Shown: piece by piece, positions 19,801-27,273 of the stretch | How positions within the stretch are numbered: position 1 is the stretch's first letter | Layout of the letters: each line of letters starts with the position of its first letter | From: an uncultured Pseudomonadota bacterium | Lineage (GTDB): Bacteria; Pseudomonadota; Gammaproteobacteria; Burkholderiales; Thiobacillaceae | Direction: 5' to 3' | DNA: 64,000 nt | Assembly (NCBI GenBank): GCA_903835655.1 | Contig: CAILNT010000028.1 | Coordinates: forward strand, 1 to 64,000 | Made by a program: the position numbers and the translations under genes | The notes under the pieces: generated by a model | What the model was told of the DNA's origin: nothing | The model's database searches: none | The model's input: the letters and a program-made list of their open reading frames with translations, nothing else

Positions 19801-20968
19801 GCCCAGCCTGAATGCGCAGATCTATGGCGAAGGGGAGCGCGAAACCCTGATCGCGGATGCCGGCCCCATGGACGTGGTGATCGTCTCCTACACCCTGGTG
19901 ATGCAGGCGAAGGAGCGCTTCGCCGGGCGCACCTGGCACACGCTGATCGCCGACGAGGCGCAGGCAATCAAGAACGCCAGCGCCAAGCGCTCACAGGCGG
20001 TGTTCGATCTGGACGCCGGTTTTCGCCTGGCGTTGTCCGGCACGCCGGTGGAAAACCGCCTTTCCGAACTCTGGTCGATCATGCGCTTTGTCAACCCCGG
20101 CTTGCTGGGCACGCTCGCGCGCTTCACCGAACGCTTCGCCAACCCGATCGAGCGCAGCCGCTCGCGCGAGGCACAGCATTTGCTGCGCCGCCTGATCGCC
20201 CCCTTCGTGTTGCGCCGCGTCAAGTCGGAGGTGTTGCAGGAATTGCCTCCGCGCACCGAACTCAACCTGTTGATCGAACCCGAACCGCACGAAGCCGCGC
20301 ATTACGAGGCTCTGCGCCGCCAGGCCCTGGCCGAAGCCGGGCGGGCGCTGGCCAGTGGCGCGCCGGGCGAGGCCAGGCTGAACATCCTGGCCCAGCTCAC
20401 CCGGCTGCGTCGCGCCGCGTGCGACCCGCGCCTGACCACCCCGGAAATCAAGCTGCCCGGCGCCAAAGTGACGGCCTTCGCGGAACTCGCCGCCGAACTC
20501 GTCGCCAACGGCCACAAGGCCCTGGTGTTCAGCCAGTTCGTCGATTTCCTCACCTTGCTGCGCGCGCCGCTCGACGCCGCCGGCATCCCTTACCAATACC
20601 TCGACGGCGCCACTCCGGCCGCCGAGCGCACGAGGCGGGTGGCCGCCTTCCAGGGGGGCGAGGGCGACTTGTTCCTGATTTCCCTGAAAGCCGGCGGTTT
20701 CGGCCTCAACCTCACCGCCGCCGACTACGTGGTCATCACCGACCCCTGGTGGAACCCCGCCGCCGAGGATCAGGCCATGGGCCGTGCGCACCGCTTGGGT
20801 CAGCAGCGTCCAGTGACTGTCTACCGCCTGGTCGGGCGCGGCACGATCGAGGAACGCATCGTCGACCTACACCACGACAAGCGCGCCCTGGCCGAAGGCG
20901 TGCTCTCCGGCGAAGAAACCACTGCGCTGCCGTCGAGCGACGACCTGATCGCGTTGATGCGGGGCTAG
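16811..20968 (+). CDS. Large SNF2-family DNA-dependent ATPase
   Basis: A 1385-aa protein. The C-terminal third is a full SNF2 motor: motif I GLGKT near residue 957, motif II DEAQ near 1046, motif III SGTPVENRLSELWSIM, then a helicase C lobe with LVFSQFVDFL, and motif VI QAMGRAHRLGQ near 1320. The preceding 900 or so residues are helical and contain no domain I can name. They probably replace the zinc/SWIM or HepA-type N-termini found in other bacterial SNF2 proteins. Such ATPases translocate on duplex DNA and displace bound proteins, as RapA does with RNA polymerase. A GC-rich hairpin repeat follows the stop. Confidence 0.9.
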   Translation: MSDSVQSVSLNPSAYNVALAMALLWTWRPGRDIHALLRVLGLNRADGRAFILDDVKQAFQALRGHGVLLDQPGRDGYVRLHDKLRVPLYRKLLETYPGPALRDILFAFVGYHPNQRNYYWTLGQASTVALLRLALLSGLPEAEFKRIAQSVQNGQSDWDGLLHAAIFDGFDAASFQRIATQLRWELLYRAVTQTTELWRVDMALPCDLAVTLFDADPGPLPPVLRLALADLFLLRGDATRLSRALEGLDNAAAQGLRAALVCQQGHYGQAQMEFEAALKLRQVETGTRKRNLPTELTWFYPLTLIAQQTPKHLELARKFCVGESGRRDPSAYDAWGVWGHAISVRLGDVPVDADAFFSAPGYGDYRPPPGWRDLWRLLLVAWLGPDTLGASDKRSKQGEELARRVRDHLLRVRLDWLVGQVEAAQEVLRGNEAPPGFFVAASGETWREVLATLRSLSGEGEVAARGGGTRILWALALGAEGALLDISALEQKQGVRGWGKAKPLSFTRIAGNDQLPPWDAKVARTLKQDRAYANRFHLDRAAAISALIGHPAVILEEAPERLIELVEGTPTLEVVREGEHYRMRVTPAPHPDPAGEYAYHETADARREADALRQISVLQVSPQRFQVIRLTATQRRAALLVSGHFKVPATAQEELKQSMAVLARHFQVHSDAPQVAREVVADARLHAELSPNGEDLLLRLVVAPLGGEGPRLPPASGRARIMAVIGEEAVGTQRDLNAERAYLDAVLDALSFLEDPEIQGACEWLVSDPEQALAMVEILPGLPAVAAVEWPKGKPVRVVRVDAAQLGLVVSAERDWFRIGGQATLDDGLVLAFEALLDAARQKSRFIPMGDGVYAALTQNLKDRLADLAAVVETDKHGARIPQIAAAWADEALEGMTVTRDAEFRDALARLCAAQGETPGLPGSLQAELRPYQEDGYHWAMRLASAGLGGCLADDMGLGKTLQALAVMLARGAEGPALVIAPTSVCGNWLAEARRFAPSLNAQIYGEGERETLIADAGPMDVVIVSYTLVMQAKERFAGRTWHTLIADEAQAIKNASAKRSQAVFDLDAGFRLALSGTPVENRLSELWSIMRFVNPGLLGTLARFTERFANPIERSRSREAQHLLRRLIAPFVLRRVKSEVLQELPPRTELNLLIEPEPHEAAHYEALRRQALAEAGRALASGAPGEARLNILAQLTRLRRAACDPRLTTPEIKLPGAKVTAFAELAAELVANGHKALVFSQFVDFLTLLRAPLDAAGIPYQYLDGATPAAERTRRVAAFQGGEGDLFLISLKAGGFGLNLTAADYVVITDPWWNPAAEDQAMGRAHRLGQQRPVTVYRLVGRGTIEERIVDLHHDKRALAEGVLSGEETTALPSSDDLIALMRG

Positions 20969-20979
20969 AGAGGCGCATG

Positions 20980-21052
20980 CCCTCATCCCCGGCCCTTCCC
21001 CCTCCGGGGGAAGGGGGTAGAACCCTCTCTCTTCGGGAGAGGGCAGGGTGAG
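20980..21052. repeat. Double hairpin repeat between SNF2 gene and regA
   Basis: Two adjacent palindromes, CCTTCCCCC/GGGGGAAGG and CCCTCTC/GAGAGGG, lie between two convergent genes. The CCCTCATCCCCGGCCCTT-type sequence is a common intergenic proteobacterial repeat. It may act as a bidirectional transcription stop. A related CCTCTCCCGCTCGCGGG palindrome occurs near 39200. Confidence 0.6.
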
Positions 21053-21157
21053 GCAGATCGGTGGTAAACCAAATGGTTCCGACTACTTCCTTAATACCTT
21101 TGCTCAGCCGGCGCCCGTGCGCCACCTGCCCGCATGGGCACGCTCAGCGGATTATGC

Positions 21158-21691
21158 TCAGGCCTTCACCGGCCGTTTCCCCAGCTTTCTTTGCAGGGTG
21201 CGGCGGTGCATCTTCAGGGCGCGGGCGGTGGCGGAGAGGTTGCCCTCGTTTTCCGCCAGGACTTTCTGGATGTGCTCCCATTCCAGGCGATCCACCGACA
21301 TCGGTTCCACCGACGTCATGACTTCCGCATCGCCCGACTCGCGTCCGAGCGCGGCCAGGATTTCTTCCACCCCGGCCGGCTTCGCCAGGTAGTGCACCGC
21401 GCCCAGCTTGATCGCCTCCACCGCGGTGGCGATGCTGGCATAGCCGGTGAGCAGGAGGATGCGCAGCTCCGGTTGGGCGACTTTCAGCGGCGCGATCAGA
21501 CGCAGGCCGGAATCCGCGGCCAGGCGCAGATCCAGCACCGCAGCGTCGAAGTCGGCCAGGGCCGCCAGGGCCAGGGCGGTTTCCGCGTCCCGCGCCAGAT
21601 CCACCCGATGGCCACGTCGCCGCAGCGCGCGCGCCAGCGCCTGCGCGAACACCGGGTCGTCGTCCACCAGCAGCATGCGCCAGCCGTTCAT
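21158..21691 (-). CDS. regA: RegA/PrrA/ActR-type redox response regulator
   Basis: A 177-aa two-domain regulator. Receiver residues are present: the acidic pocket DDD at 10-12, phospho-acceptor Asp54 in VLDLRL, Thr in LLTGYAS and the conserved Lys in YLAKPA. The C-terminus is a Fis-type helix-turn-helix, HIQKVLAENEGNLSATARAL followed by KMHRRTLQRKLGKR, the diagnostic RegA end. In relatives, RegA controls respiration, photosynthesis, carbon and nitrogen fixation in response to quinone redox state. The ATG at 21691 overlaps the regB stop by four bases. It is convergent with the SNF2 gene. Confidence 0.93.
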   Translation of the reverse strand: MNGWRMLLVDDDPVFAQALARALRRRGHRVDLARDAETALALAALADFDAAVLDLRLAADSGLRLIAPLKVAQPELRILLLTGYASIATAVEAIKLGAVHYLAKPAGVEEILAALGRESGDAEVMTSVEPMSVDRLEWEHIQKVLAENEGNLSATARALKMHRRTLQRKLGKRPVKA

Positions 21692-22938
21692 AGCCCCCCC
21701 GCCACGGGCAGAAACACCCGTGCCACGGCGCCGCCTTCGCCGCGATCGGCCAGTTCCAGACGGCCCCCCATATGGGTCAAGGCCGCGCGGGCGAGTTCCA
21801 GTCCGACCCCCCAGCCGCCGGGCTTGTCCCTGCCCCTTTCGCCCGCCAGGCCCGGGCCGCTGTCGATCACCTCGATGACCAGTCGGTCGCCGCCGGGATG
21901 GGCCAGGAGATGGGCGCGCACCCGGATCGCCTCGGGCGAGACGTCCGCCGCGTTGTTGAGCAGGGTCATCAGTACCGCCCTCAGGCCGGGATCGTGGGCG
22001 CGCTCGGGCAGGTCGGCCGTAACATCGAGGCGCACGCAGGCTTCCGGGCGCAGCAAGCCCCAATGCTCGATCTCGCGCGCCAGCCATTCCGCGGTCGGCA
22101 TGCAAGGCGCTTCCGCGGCAACGCGCGCGCGCGCCGCGTCTCCCAGGCGGGCGAGCACCTGGCGCATGCGGCTACTTTGCTCTGCCAGCAAGGCCAGCGG
22201 CGCATCCAGTTCATCGTCCCCCGCGTAGTCCCGCCTCAGGTCGTCCAGCGTAAGGCGCAGCGAGGCCAGTGGCGTGGCCAGGTCGTGGGCGGCCGCGGCG
22301 GCCTGGACGCCCAGCGCGAACAGGTGTTCGTCGCGCAGGCGCGACTCCCGCGCCTGCGCCAGCTGCGCGTCGCGCTGGCGTAGCGCCGCGGCCAGGCGTC
22401 CGGCGAAGGCCGCCACCAGCGTCGCGGTGAGCAGGAAATTCAGCCACATGCCGCGCAGGTGCAGATCCACCGCGGCCTCGGCCGAGACCTGAAGGACCAG
22501 AGGCCGGTAATGCCCCATCAGCAGCGTATAGAGCCCGGCCACCCAGAGCGCCATGGCCCAGGCATGGGGCGCGGGCAGCGTGACGGCGGCAAGGATCAGC
22601 GGTACCAGCAACAAAGAGATGCAGGGGTTGGCATAGCCGCCGGTGAGGTAGACCAGGGCGGCGACCAGGGCGGCGTCGGCGGCGAGGTGCAAGGCCAGTT
22701 CGAGCGTCCCGCCCGCGCGCCGTCGTGCCCAGGCCACCGCGTTGAGCAGGGCGTGAAGCAGCAGGATCAGGAGCAGGGTGGCCATTGGCAGGCGCGCGTG
22801 CAGACTGAACTGGGCCAGCAAGATGGCCAACGACTCGCCCAGGATCAAGGCCAGGCGCGTCAGCATCAGGCGCACCTGCGCCTCGCGCGGCAGATCCTCG
22901 AACCAGGCGGAGAAATGGAGACGGGGCCAGGAAAACAT
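21688..22938 (-). CDS. regB: RegB/PrrB-type redox sensor histidine kinase
   Basis: A 416-aa kinase with six membrane helices in the first 190 residues, an H-box (AAHDLATPLASLRL) and an ATPase domain with N-box LLNNAADVSPEAI, then DSGPGLA and GGWGVGLELARA. RegB proteins sense quinone redox state through GGxxNPF in the membrane domain; here it reads GGYANPC, Phe being replaced by Cys. The redox-active Cys that follows the H-box in RegB (a RCRxIL-type motif) appears as Met (RMRQVL). Thus the cytoplasmic thiol switch is probably missing while quinone sensing may remain. It is cotranscribed with regA and divergent from the electron transfer cluster across about 760 bp. Confidence 0.9.
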   Translation of the reverse strand: MFSWPRLHFSAWFEDLPREAQVRLMLTRLALILGESLAILLAQFSLHARLPMATLLLILLLHALLNAVAWARRRAGGTLELALHLAADAALVAALVYLTGGYANPCISLLLVPLILAAVTLPAPHAWAMALWVAGLYTLLMGHYRPLVLQVSAEAAVDLHLRGMWLNFLLTATLVAAFAGRLAAALRQRDAQLAQARESRLRDEHLFALGVQAAAAAHDLATPLASLRLTLDDLRRDYAGDDELDAPLALLAEQSSRMRQVLARLGDAARARVAAEAPCMPTAEWLAREIEHWGLLRPEACVRLDVTADLPERAHDPGLRAVLMTLLNNAADVSPEAIRVRAHLLAHPGGDRLVIEVIDSGPGLAGERGRDKPGGWGVGLELARAALTHMGGRLELADRGEGGAVARVFLPVAGGL

Positions 22939-22972
22939 GCGCGAATTCTAGCCGTGGGCGGGACCACCGGCC

Positions 22973-22989
22973 TGCGACAACCTGTCGCA
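22973..22989. promoter_or_regulatory. RegA-like palindrome upstream of regB
   Basis: TGCGACA and TGTCGCA are perfect 7-bp inverted repeats around ACC, ending 35 bp before the regB start. Against the published RegR/RegA consensus GNGRCRTTNNGNCGC, the inner 15 bases match 9 of 11 fixed positions, missing only the two central T residues. It may be an autoregulatory site. Confidence 0.5.
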
Positions 22990-23049
22990 TTCCTCGACCG
23001 GCGGCGCAAGGCTAAGATGTGCGCGCTTACATACGTGCAAACGTCTTCC

Positions 23050-23076
23050 GGCCCGCCCCGCGCGGGCCATTTTTTT
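23050..23076 (+). terminator. Intrinsic-type terminator with no gene upstream
   Basis: GGCCCGC / GCGGGCC form a stem around a 5-nt loop, followed by A and seven T residues. It is oriented on the plus strand although the nearest upstream gene (regB) is on the minus strand. It may end a short transcript starting near 23020, where TAAGAT is a possible -10. Confidence 0.5.
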
Positions 23077-23200
23077 GGGGTAAGTAAAATATCGTGTGGG
23101 ATTGGGGGGCGCGATACGCAAAGTTGCGGGCCGGGTGTGTGATTGGGTTTCCATGCTTGGTGGGTGGGTACCATGCCATCAAAGCCGACCCAACACGCGC

Positions 23201-23228
23201 GGTATCCCTAACCGAGTTAAGGGATACC
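23201..23228. repeat. Strong hairpin preceding repeat copy 1
   Basis: GGTATCCC...GGGATACC with an inner TAAC/GTTA pairing makes a tight stem-loop directly before the 135-bp repeat. It is absent from the second repeat copy. Confidence 0.5.
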
Positions 23229-23360
23229 CACCCCAGGAGGGCAGGCGTGTTGAAGCAGCACTGGCGAGGCCTTCCCCGTAGCGCTGGCATCCTTGCCGGC
23301 GTCTTTGAAAACAGCCGGCTGCAAGCCGGCGCTACAGAACCGCGATTATTTCTCTTTGAA
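23226..23360 (+). repeat. 135-bp dispersed repeat, copy 1
   Basis: This segment matches 47824-47958 on the opposite strand over its whole 135 bp, with six differences by my alignment. It starts ACCCACCCCAGGAGGGCAGG and ends in TTATTTCTCTTTGAA. Internally it has palindromes such as AGCCGGCT and GTAGCGC...GCGCTAC. The two copies enclose the electron transfer and PEP-CTERM block in inverted orientation. Confidence 0.9.
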
Positions 23361-23507
23361 TCAACGGGTTGCCGCGCGCACGGACGTTCCCCGCTTGCGC
23401 CCACTCGCGGGCGGGCGCCGTTCGCATCGTGCGGACCGAGGACGGTGCTCCCGTTCCTCTTCCTGTTCCTCGTTCCCGAGGTCGCCCCACCTGAGCCGTC
23501 CGCAATT

Positions 23508-23521
23508 TTGATCACGATCAA
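23508..23521. promoter_or_regulatory. Perfect FNR/Anr-type binding site
   Basis: TTGATCACGATCAA matches the TTGAT-N4-ATCAA consensus at every fixed position. It is 176 bp upstream of the first decaheme cytochrome ATG and would place the cluster under oxygen-responsive control. A second palindrome, TGATGC-AAAC-GCATCA, lies at 23569-23584 close to a plausible transcription start. Confidence 0.7.
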
Positions 23522-23697
23522 GCAGCCCGACGGAATGTCGTCCTGGAAGTTCCGCATCCAACGGTAATTGATGCAAACGCATCACGCAGCTAGGCCGTCT
23601 GTACCCCATGCTGTCGACGGGTGTCTTCTCAGGGATAGCTGGGTAGTCGCCGCGTGTACTGGTCAATTCCCGATAGAACGTAATAAGGAGACATAAA

Positions 23698-26600
23698 ATG
23701 TTGGCTTCCAGGGTTTTTTCATTAATAAGAATAGGGCTTCTGGCCCTGGCAGTCGGCGGACTCGCCGGCTGCGGAGGTAGCGGTAGCGATGGGGCCAACG
23801 GCACCAACGGTACCAATGGCACTAACGGCAGCAACGGCAGCAACGGCACCAACGGAATCAACGGCATTATCCCGGCCAGCAGCATGTCCGCCGCTCAGTG
23901 GATGGCGCTCAAGCCGAAGATCAGTGCCAGTGACATCAAGATCGACATGAACGGCGGCAAGCCGATCATCACCTTCAAAGTCAGCGACAGCGTCACCGGC
24001 CTTCCGGTCATCGGTCTGGGCGGTCAATACCAGGCCAACATGACCACCACCACGCCGACGCCCGCTAGCGCAGCACTGGTTCCCACCACCTACAACATCT
24101 CCTTCACTGTCGCCAAGTTGGTACCTGGCGTAGCTTGCACGCAGATAAGCGCATCGGGCGGAACCCCGGCTGGCTGTGGCGGCCCGAGCAAGTGGGTCAA
24201 CTATCTCGTGAGCAATCCCGGCACGGCGGCTCCCGCAGGATTCCCGGCAGCTCTGGCATACCTGGGGGTCGGCAACTATCCAAGCGCAGACTCTGCCGGA
24301 GCAATCGTGGATAACGGTGACGGTACCTATAAGTACACCTTCTATCGCAACCTCAACGATATGGCGGCCTTCGTCGCTGCGTTGACCGACGACGCTACTC
24401 ACCTGAAGGCGGATCTCGGCGACGTGAGCTACCAGCCGACCCTGACCCACCGCCTGGGTATCATCATCAGCGGCAGCCAGCCCGGCACCGGCAGCAACAC
24501 GCCTGACCACTCGACCAGCAGCGTCGCAGCCGTGCCCCTGGTCTACACCTTCAATACCGCCTACGATTTCATTCCCGCTACTGGGAAAACTGTGGTTGCC
24601 GGTACGGATACCACGCGCAATATCGTCATGAAGGACGCTTGCGGCGATTGCCACAACGGCAAGGGCATAGGCCACGCCAGCACGAATGCTCTGGCTCCCG
24701 GCATGACCATCGGTCGCAACGACCCGGTTCTGTGCGTGACCTGTCACACCGACCAGACCAAGTATGGTTTCGTCAATGGTAGCGGCACCACCAACGCCGC
24801 TGGCTATACCACCTACTACACGCAGAACACCACCGAAGGCGGCAATGCGGTGCGCGGTTCGGCGTTCGACTTCCCGCGCATGATCCACCAGACCCACATG
24901 GGTGCGGATCTGCCCGTGGGCACGCTCAACCTGAACAACCATTGCAACACCACGACTGGTGCGAACCTCGCGCAGTGCTTGAACAAGGTCGGCTACCCGC
25001 AAGAAATTACCAACTGCGCCCAGTGCCACGGTGGCACGAAATCCAGCAATGTTGCCGCACGCAAGACCACTGATGGCGACAACTGGCTGAATGTGCCCAG
25101 CCGCAAGGCCTGCGGCGCCTGCCATAACGGCATCGACTTCGGTACCGGCCTGGGCACGACCGTCGCTGGAGCTTCTACCGGCCACGCAGGTGGCGCGTAC
25201 CAGGATGACAGCGCTTGTTCCTTCTGCCACTCTGGCGACACGAATGGCTTGAAGCCGATCGCAGTCGTCCACCGCAGTGTCACGCCGCAGACGCTCAACC
25301 CGACCACACAGGCCGGTGTCAAAAACGTCGCCTACGTCGTCAGCCGCGCCACGGTGACCGCCGGCATTCCGTCGATCGACTTCAGCATCAAGATCAACGG
25401 CAGCAACGTGACTTCGCTGACCGCGCCGACTTTGGCGAATGGTGGCCTGGTGAAGGATACCTGGACCGGCAAGACCGCCGTGCACAGCTCCTATGACCCG
25501 TTCACCGGCAAGGTCGCAACCTCCGCCAACAATACCAGCAGTGCTACTTCGCTGGTCGGCGGTCCGAGCTTCTATGTCGCCTTCGCCGTGCCGCAGGATG
25601 GCATCGCCACCCCGTCCGACTTCAACGCCACCGCTTCCGCACCGCTCATCAACCTGCTGGTGGCTGCCGGAACTTCGCCGAGCGCCGGTACGATCGTGTG
25701 CGCGGCTGGCGGTGCCACCACCCTGGCGGCTTGCCCGGCGGGCGTCTACACCGCCACCCTGACCGGTGACACCGTGGGTCAGCCGCTGCCGGCCGACTGG
25801 AACGCTGCGACCGGCGCGCTGGTTAGCTCGAAGCCCAACGCGACCACCAAGCTGTACACGACCACCTACTACGGCAGTACCCTGTATGGCGGCGCGACTC
25901 AGGCGACCGAGACCAATCCTGTGTCCCACGCCGGTCTGGGCTACCTCATCAACCCGAGCCCGATCAAGCTGCCGACCACGGCGACCATGGTTACCGCTGC
26001 GATGATAGGCGGTTTCACCCAGACCAATCTGACCGACGCGGCCCAACAGGCTTACTATCCCTATACCACGGCGGTCTACAACACCGCCGCGGGACTGGGA
26101 CATCCCACCACCTCGACCTACACCACGGCGGGCACGTCTCCCAATGCCGCGGCTGGCGCGTCGGGCGGACTCGTAATCAATACTCCGACGCCGGTGTTGG
26201 TGGCAACGGGCTACACGGGTCGTCGTACCCTGGTATCGGGAGCGGCCTGCAACACATGCCATTCTCAGCTTGGCACGTCGCCTTCCTTCCATAGCGGCGC
26301 TCGCAACGACCCGACGACTTGTGCCTTCTGTCATACCCCCAACCGTAACAGCAACCCCTGGGTGATTGACTCGACGGCCTTCGTTCACGCCTTGCACGGC
26401 ACCAGCAAGCGCAGCAATGCCTTTACCTGGCAGAGCAGCATGGGTACGAATATTCTGTATCCGGGTGTGCTGATGAACTGTGTGGACTGCCACGTTTCCG
26501 GCGCGTTCGACTACTCCACCGCCGCGACCGCGACCGTACTGCGCAATCGTCTGCCGCGCACGGCTGTGACTGGTTCGTTCAGCGTGAACCAGTTCGTGAC

Positions 26601-27102
26601 GACCGGCGGGGTGGCTAACCCGGCCCCGACCACGGACGCCAACGTGGTAGTGAACCTGGTTGCCGACGCCACGATCCAGCAGGCCAGCCCGCTGTTCAAT
26701 TATGGCCAGAGCGGTGCGGGTACCTCGGTCATCGCCGGTGCTGGCGACTACAGGAACTACGGCAATGCCTTCAGCTTCACGCCCCTGGGCGCAGTGGTAC
26801 CTGGTGTCGTGAGTAGCGGTACGGGAACGGTGGCTCCGGCACACATCGCCGTTCTGGCTGGTGGCGAGATCCTCAATGCCGACAATGCCACGCTGATGAA
26901 TTCGCCGACGGCTGCGGCCTGCTTCAGCTGCCACGACTCGGATGCCGCCACCGCTCACATGCGCAGCAATGGCGGCTCCATCCTGGCGACCCGTGCGGCA
27001 GTCAAGGCCGCCAACGGCTCGCTGATCAGCAACGAAGCCTGCCTGACTTGCCACGGCAAGGGTACTGGCACCTATGACATCAATGTGGTGCACCACAACT
27101 GA
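23698..27102 (+). CDS. OmcA/MtrC family decaheme outer-membrane lipoprotein (1134 aa)
   Basis: A surface c-type cytochrome expected to pass electrons from the MtrAB conduit to minerals, electrodes or other extracellular acceptors, or to take them up. A lipoprotein signal ends in LAGC (Cys25). Residues 33-56 are eight N-G-T/S-type triplets, a flexible tether. Ten CXXCH haem sites occur: CGDCH, CVTCH, CAQCH, CGACH, CSFCH, then after a long beta-rich segment CNTCH, CAFCH, CVDCH, CFSCH and CLTCH. This 5+5 split matches MtrC-type architecture of two Greek-key and two pentahaem domains, though the product is much longer than Shewanella MtrC (about 670 aa). A strong AAGGAG ribosome site is 8 nt before the ATG. 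A terminator follows, so it can be transcribed alone. Confidence 0.93.
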   Translation: MLASRVFSLIRIGLLALAVGGLAGCGGSGSDGANGTNGTNGTNGSNGSNGTNGINGIIPASSMSAAQWMALKPKISASDIKIDMNGGKPIITFKVSDSVTGLPVIGLGGQYQANMTTTTPTPASAALVPTTYNISFTVAKLVPGVACTQISASGGTPAGCGGPSKWVNYLVSNPGTAAPAGFPAALAYLGVGNYPSADSAGAIVDNGDGTYKYTFYRNLNDMAAFVAALTDDATHLKADLGDVSYQPTLTHRLGIIISGSQPGTGSNTPDHSTSSVAAVPLVYTFNTAYDFIPATGKTVVAGTDTTRNIVMKDACGDCHNGKGIGHASTNALAPGMTIGRNDPVLCVTCHTDQTKYGFVNGSGTTNAAGYTTYYTQNTTEGGNAVRGSAFDFPRMIHQTHMGADLPVGTLNLNNHCNTTTGANLAQCLNKVGYPQEITNCAQCHGGTKSSNVAARKTTDGDNWLNVPSRKACGACHNGIDFGTGLGTTVAGASTGHAGGAYQDDSACSFCHSGDTNGLKPIAVVHRSVTPQTLNPTTQAGVKNVAYVVSRATVTAGIPSIDFSIKINGSNVTSLTAPTLANGGLVKDTWTGKTAVHSSYDPFTGKVATSANNTSSATSLVGGPSFYVAFAVPQDGIATPSDFNATASAPLINLLVAAGTSPSAGTIVCAAGGATTLAACPAGVYTATLTGDTVGQPLPADWNAATGALVSSKPNATTKLYTTTYYGSTLYGGATQATETNPVSHAGLGYLINPSPIKLPTTATMVTAAMIGGFTQTNLTDAAQQAYYPYTTAVYNTAAGLGHPTTSTYTTAGTSPNAAAGASGGLVINTPTPVLVATGYTGRRTLVSGAACNTCHSQLGTSPSFHSGARNDPTTCAFCHTPNRNSNPWVIDSTAFVHALHGTSKRSNAFTWQSSMGTNILYPGVLMNCVDCHVSGAFDYSTAATATVLRNRLPRTAVTGSFSVNQFVTTGGVANPAPTTDANVVVNLVADATIQQASPLFNYGQSGAGTSVIAGAGDYRNYGNAFSFTPLGAVVPGVVSSGTGTVAPAHIAVLAGGEILNADNATLMNSPTAAACFSCHDSDAATAHMRSNGGSILATRAAVKAANGSLISNEACLTCHGKGTGTYDINVVHHN
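23794..23865 (+). repeat. Eight 9-bp tandem codons units within the decaheme gene
   Basis: Eight nonanucleotide units encode X-Asn-Gly triplets (A, T, T, T, S, S, T, I at the variable position), residues 33-56. Nine-base units keep the frame if copies are gained or lost by slippage. Confidence 0.85.
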
Positions 27103-27121
27103 TGTTGGCTTGATCTGCGGC

Positions 27122-27143
27122 ACCGGGGTGCGAGCACCCCGGT
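27122..27143. repeat. Perfect 10-bp hairpin after the first decaheme gene
   Basis: ACCGGGGTGC-GA-GCACCCCGGT folds into a perfect stem 20 nt after the stop. No T run follows it directly; it may protect the mRNA 3' end ahead of the terminator at 27170. Confidence 0.6.
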
Positions 27144-27169
27144 AAGCCTAGCCGCTTTAGCCCACTTCG

Positions 27170-27198
27170 CCCGGATGCGGCAACGCATCCGGGTTTTT
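27170..27198 (+). terminator. Intrinsic terminator of the first decaheme gene
   Basis: CCCGGATGCG and CGCATCCGGG form a perfect 10-bp stem with a GCAA tetraloop, followed by five T residues. Confidence 0.88.
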
Positions 27199-27273
27199 CC
27201 ATGGTGCTGGCAGCCAGATAAACGCACTGGTTAGACAGCGAAACATCCACTCAGTACATTACTGGAGAATTGA

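Noticed and set aside
23094-23567. A 157-aa plus-strand frame in the regB/decaheme spacer
   Set aside because: It crosses the 135-bp repeat and the FNR-type site and has no family features.
23794-23865. CRISPR-like short repeats
   Set aside because: They are contiguous 9-bp coding units without spacers.
23722-27123. An 1133-codon open frame opposite the first decaheme gene
   Set aside because: It has no domain, signal or ribosome site and mirrors the haem gene's codon pattern; GC-rich coding strands often leave the opposite strand open.
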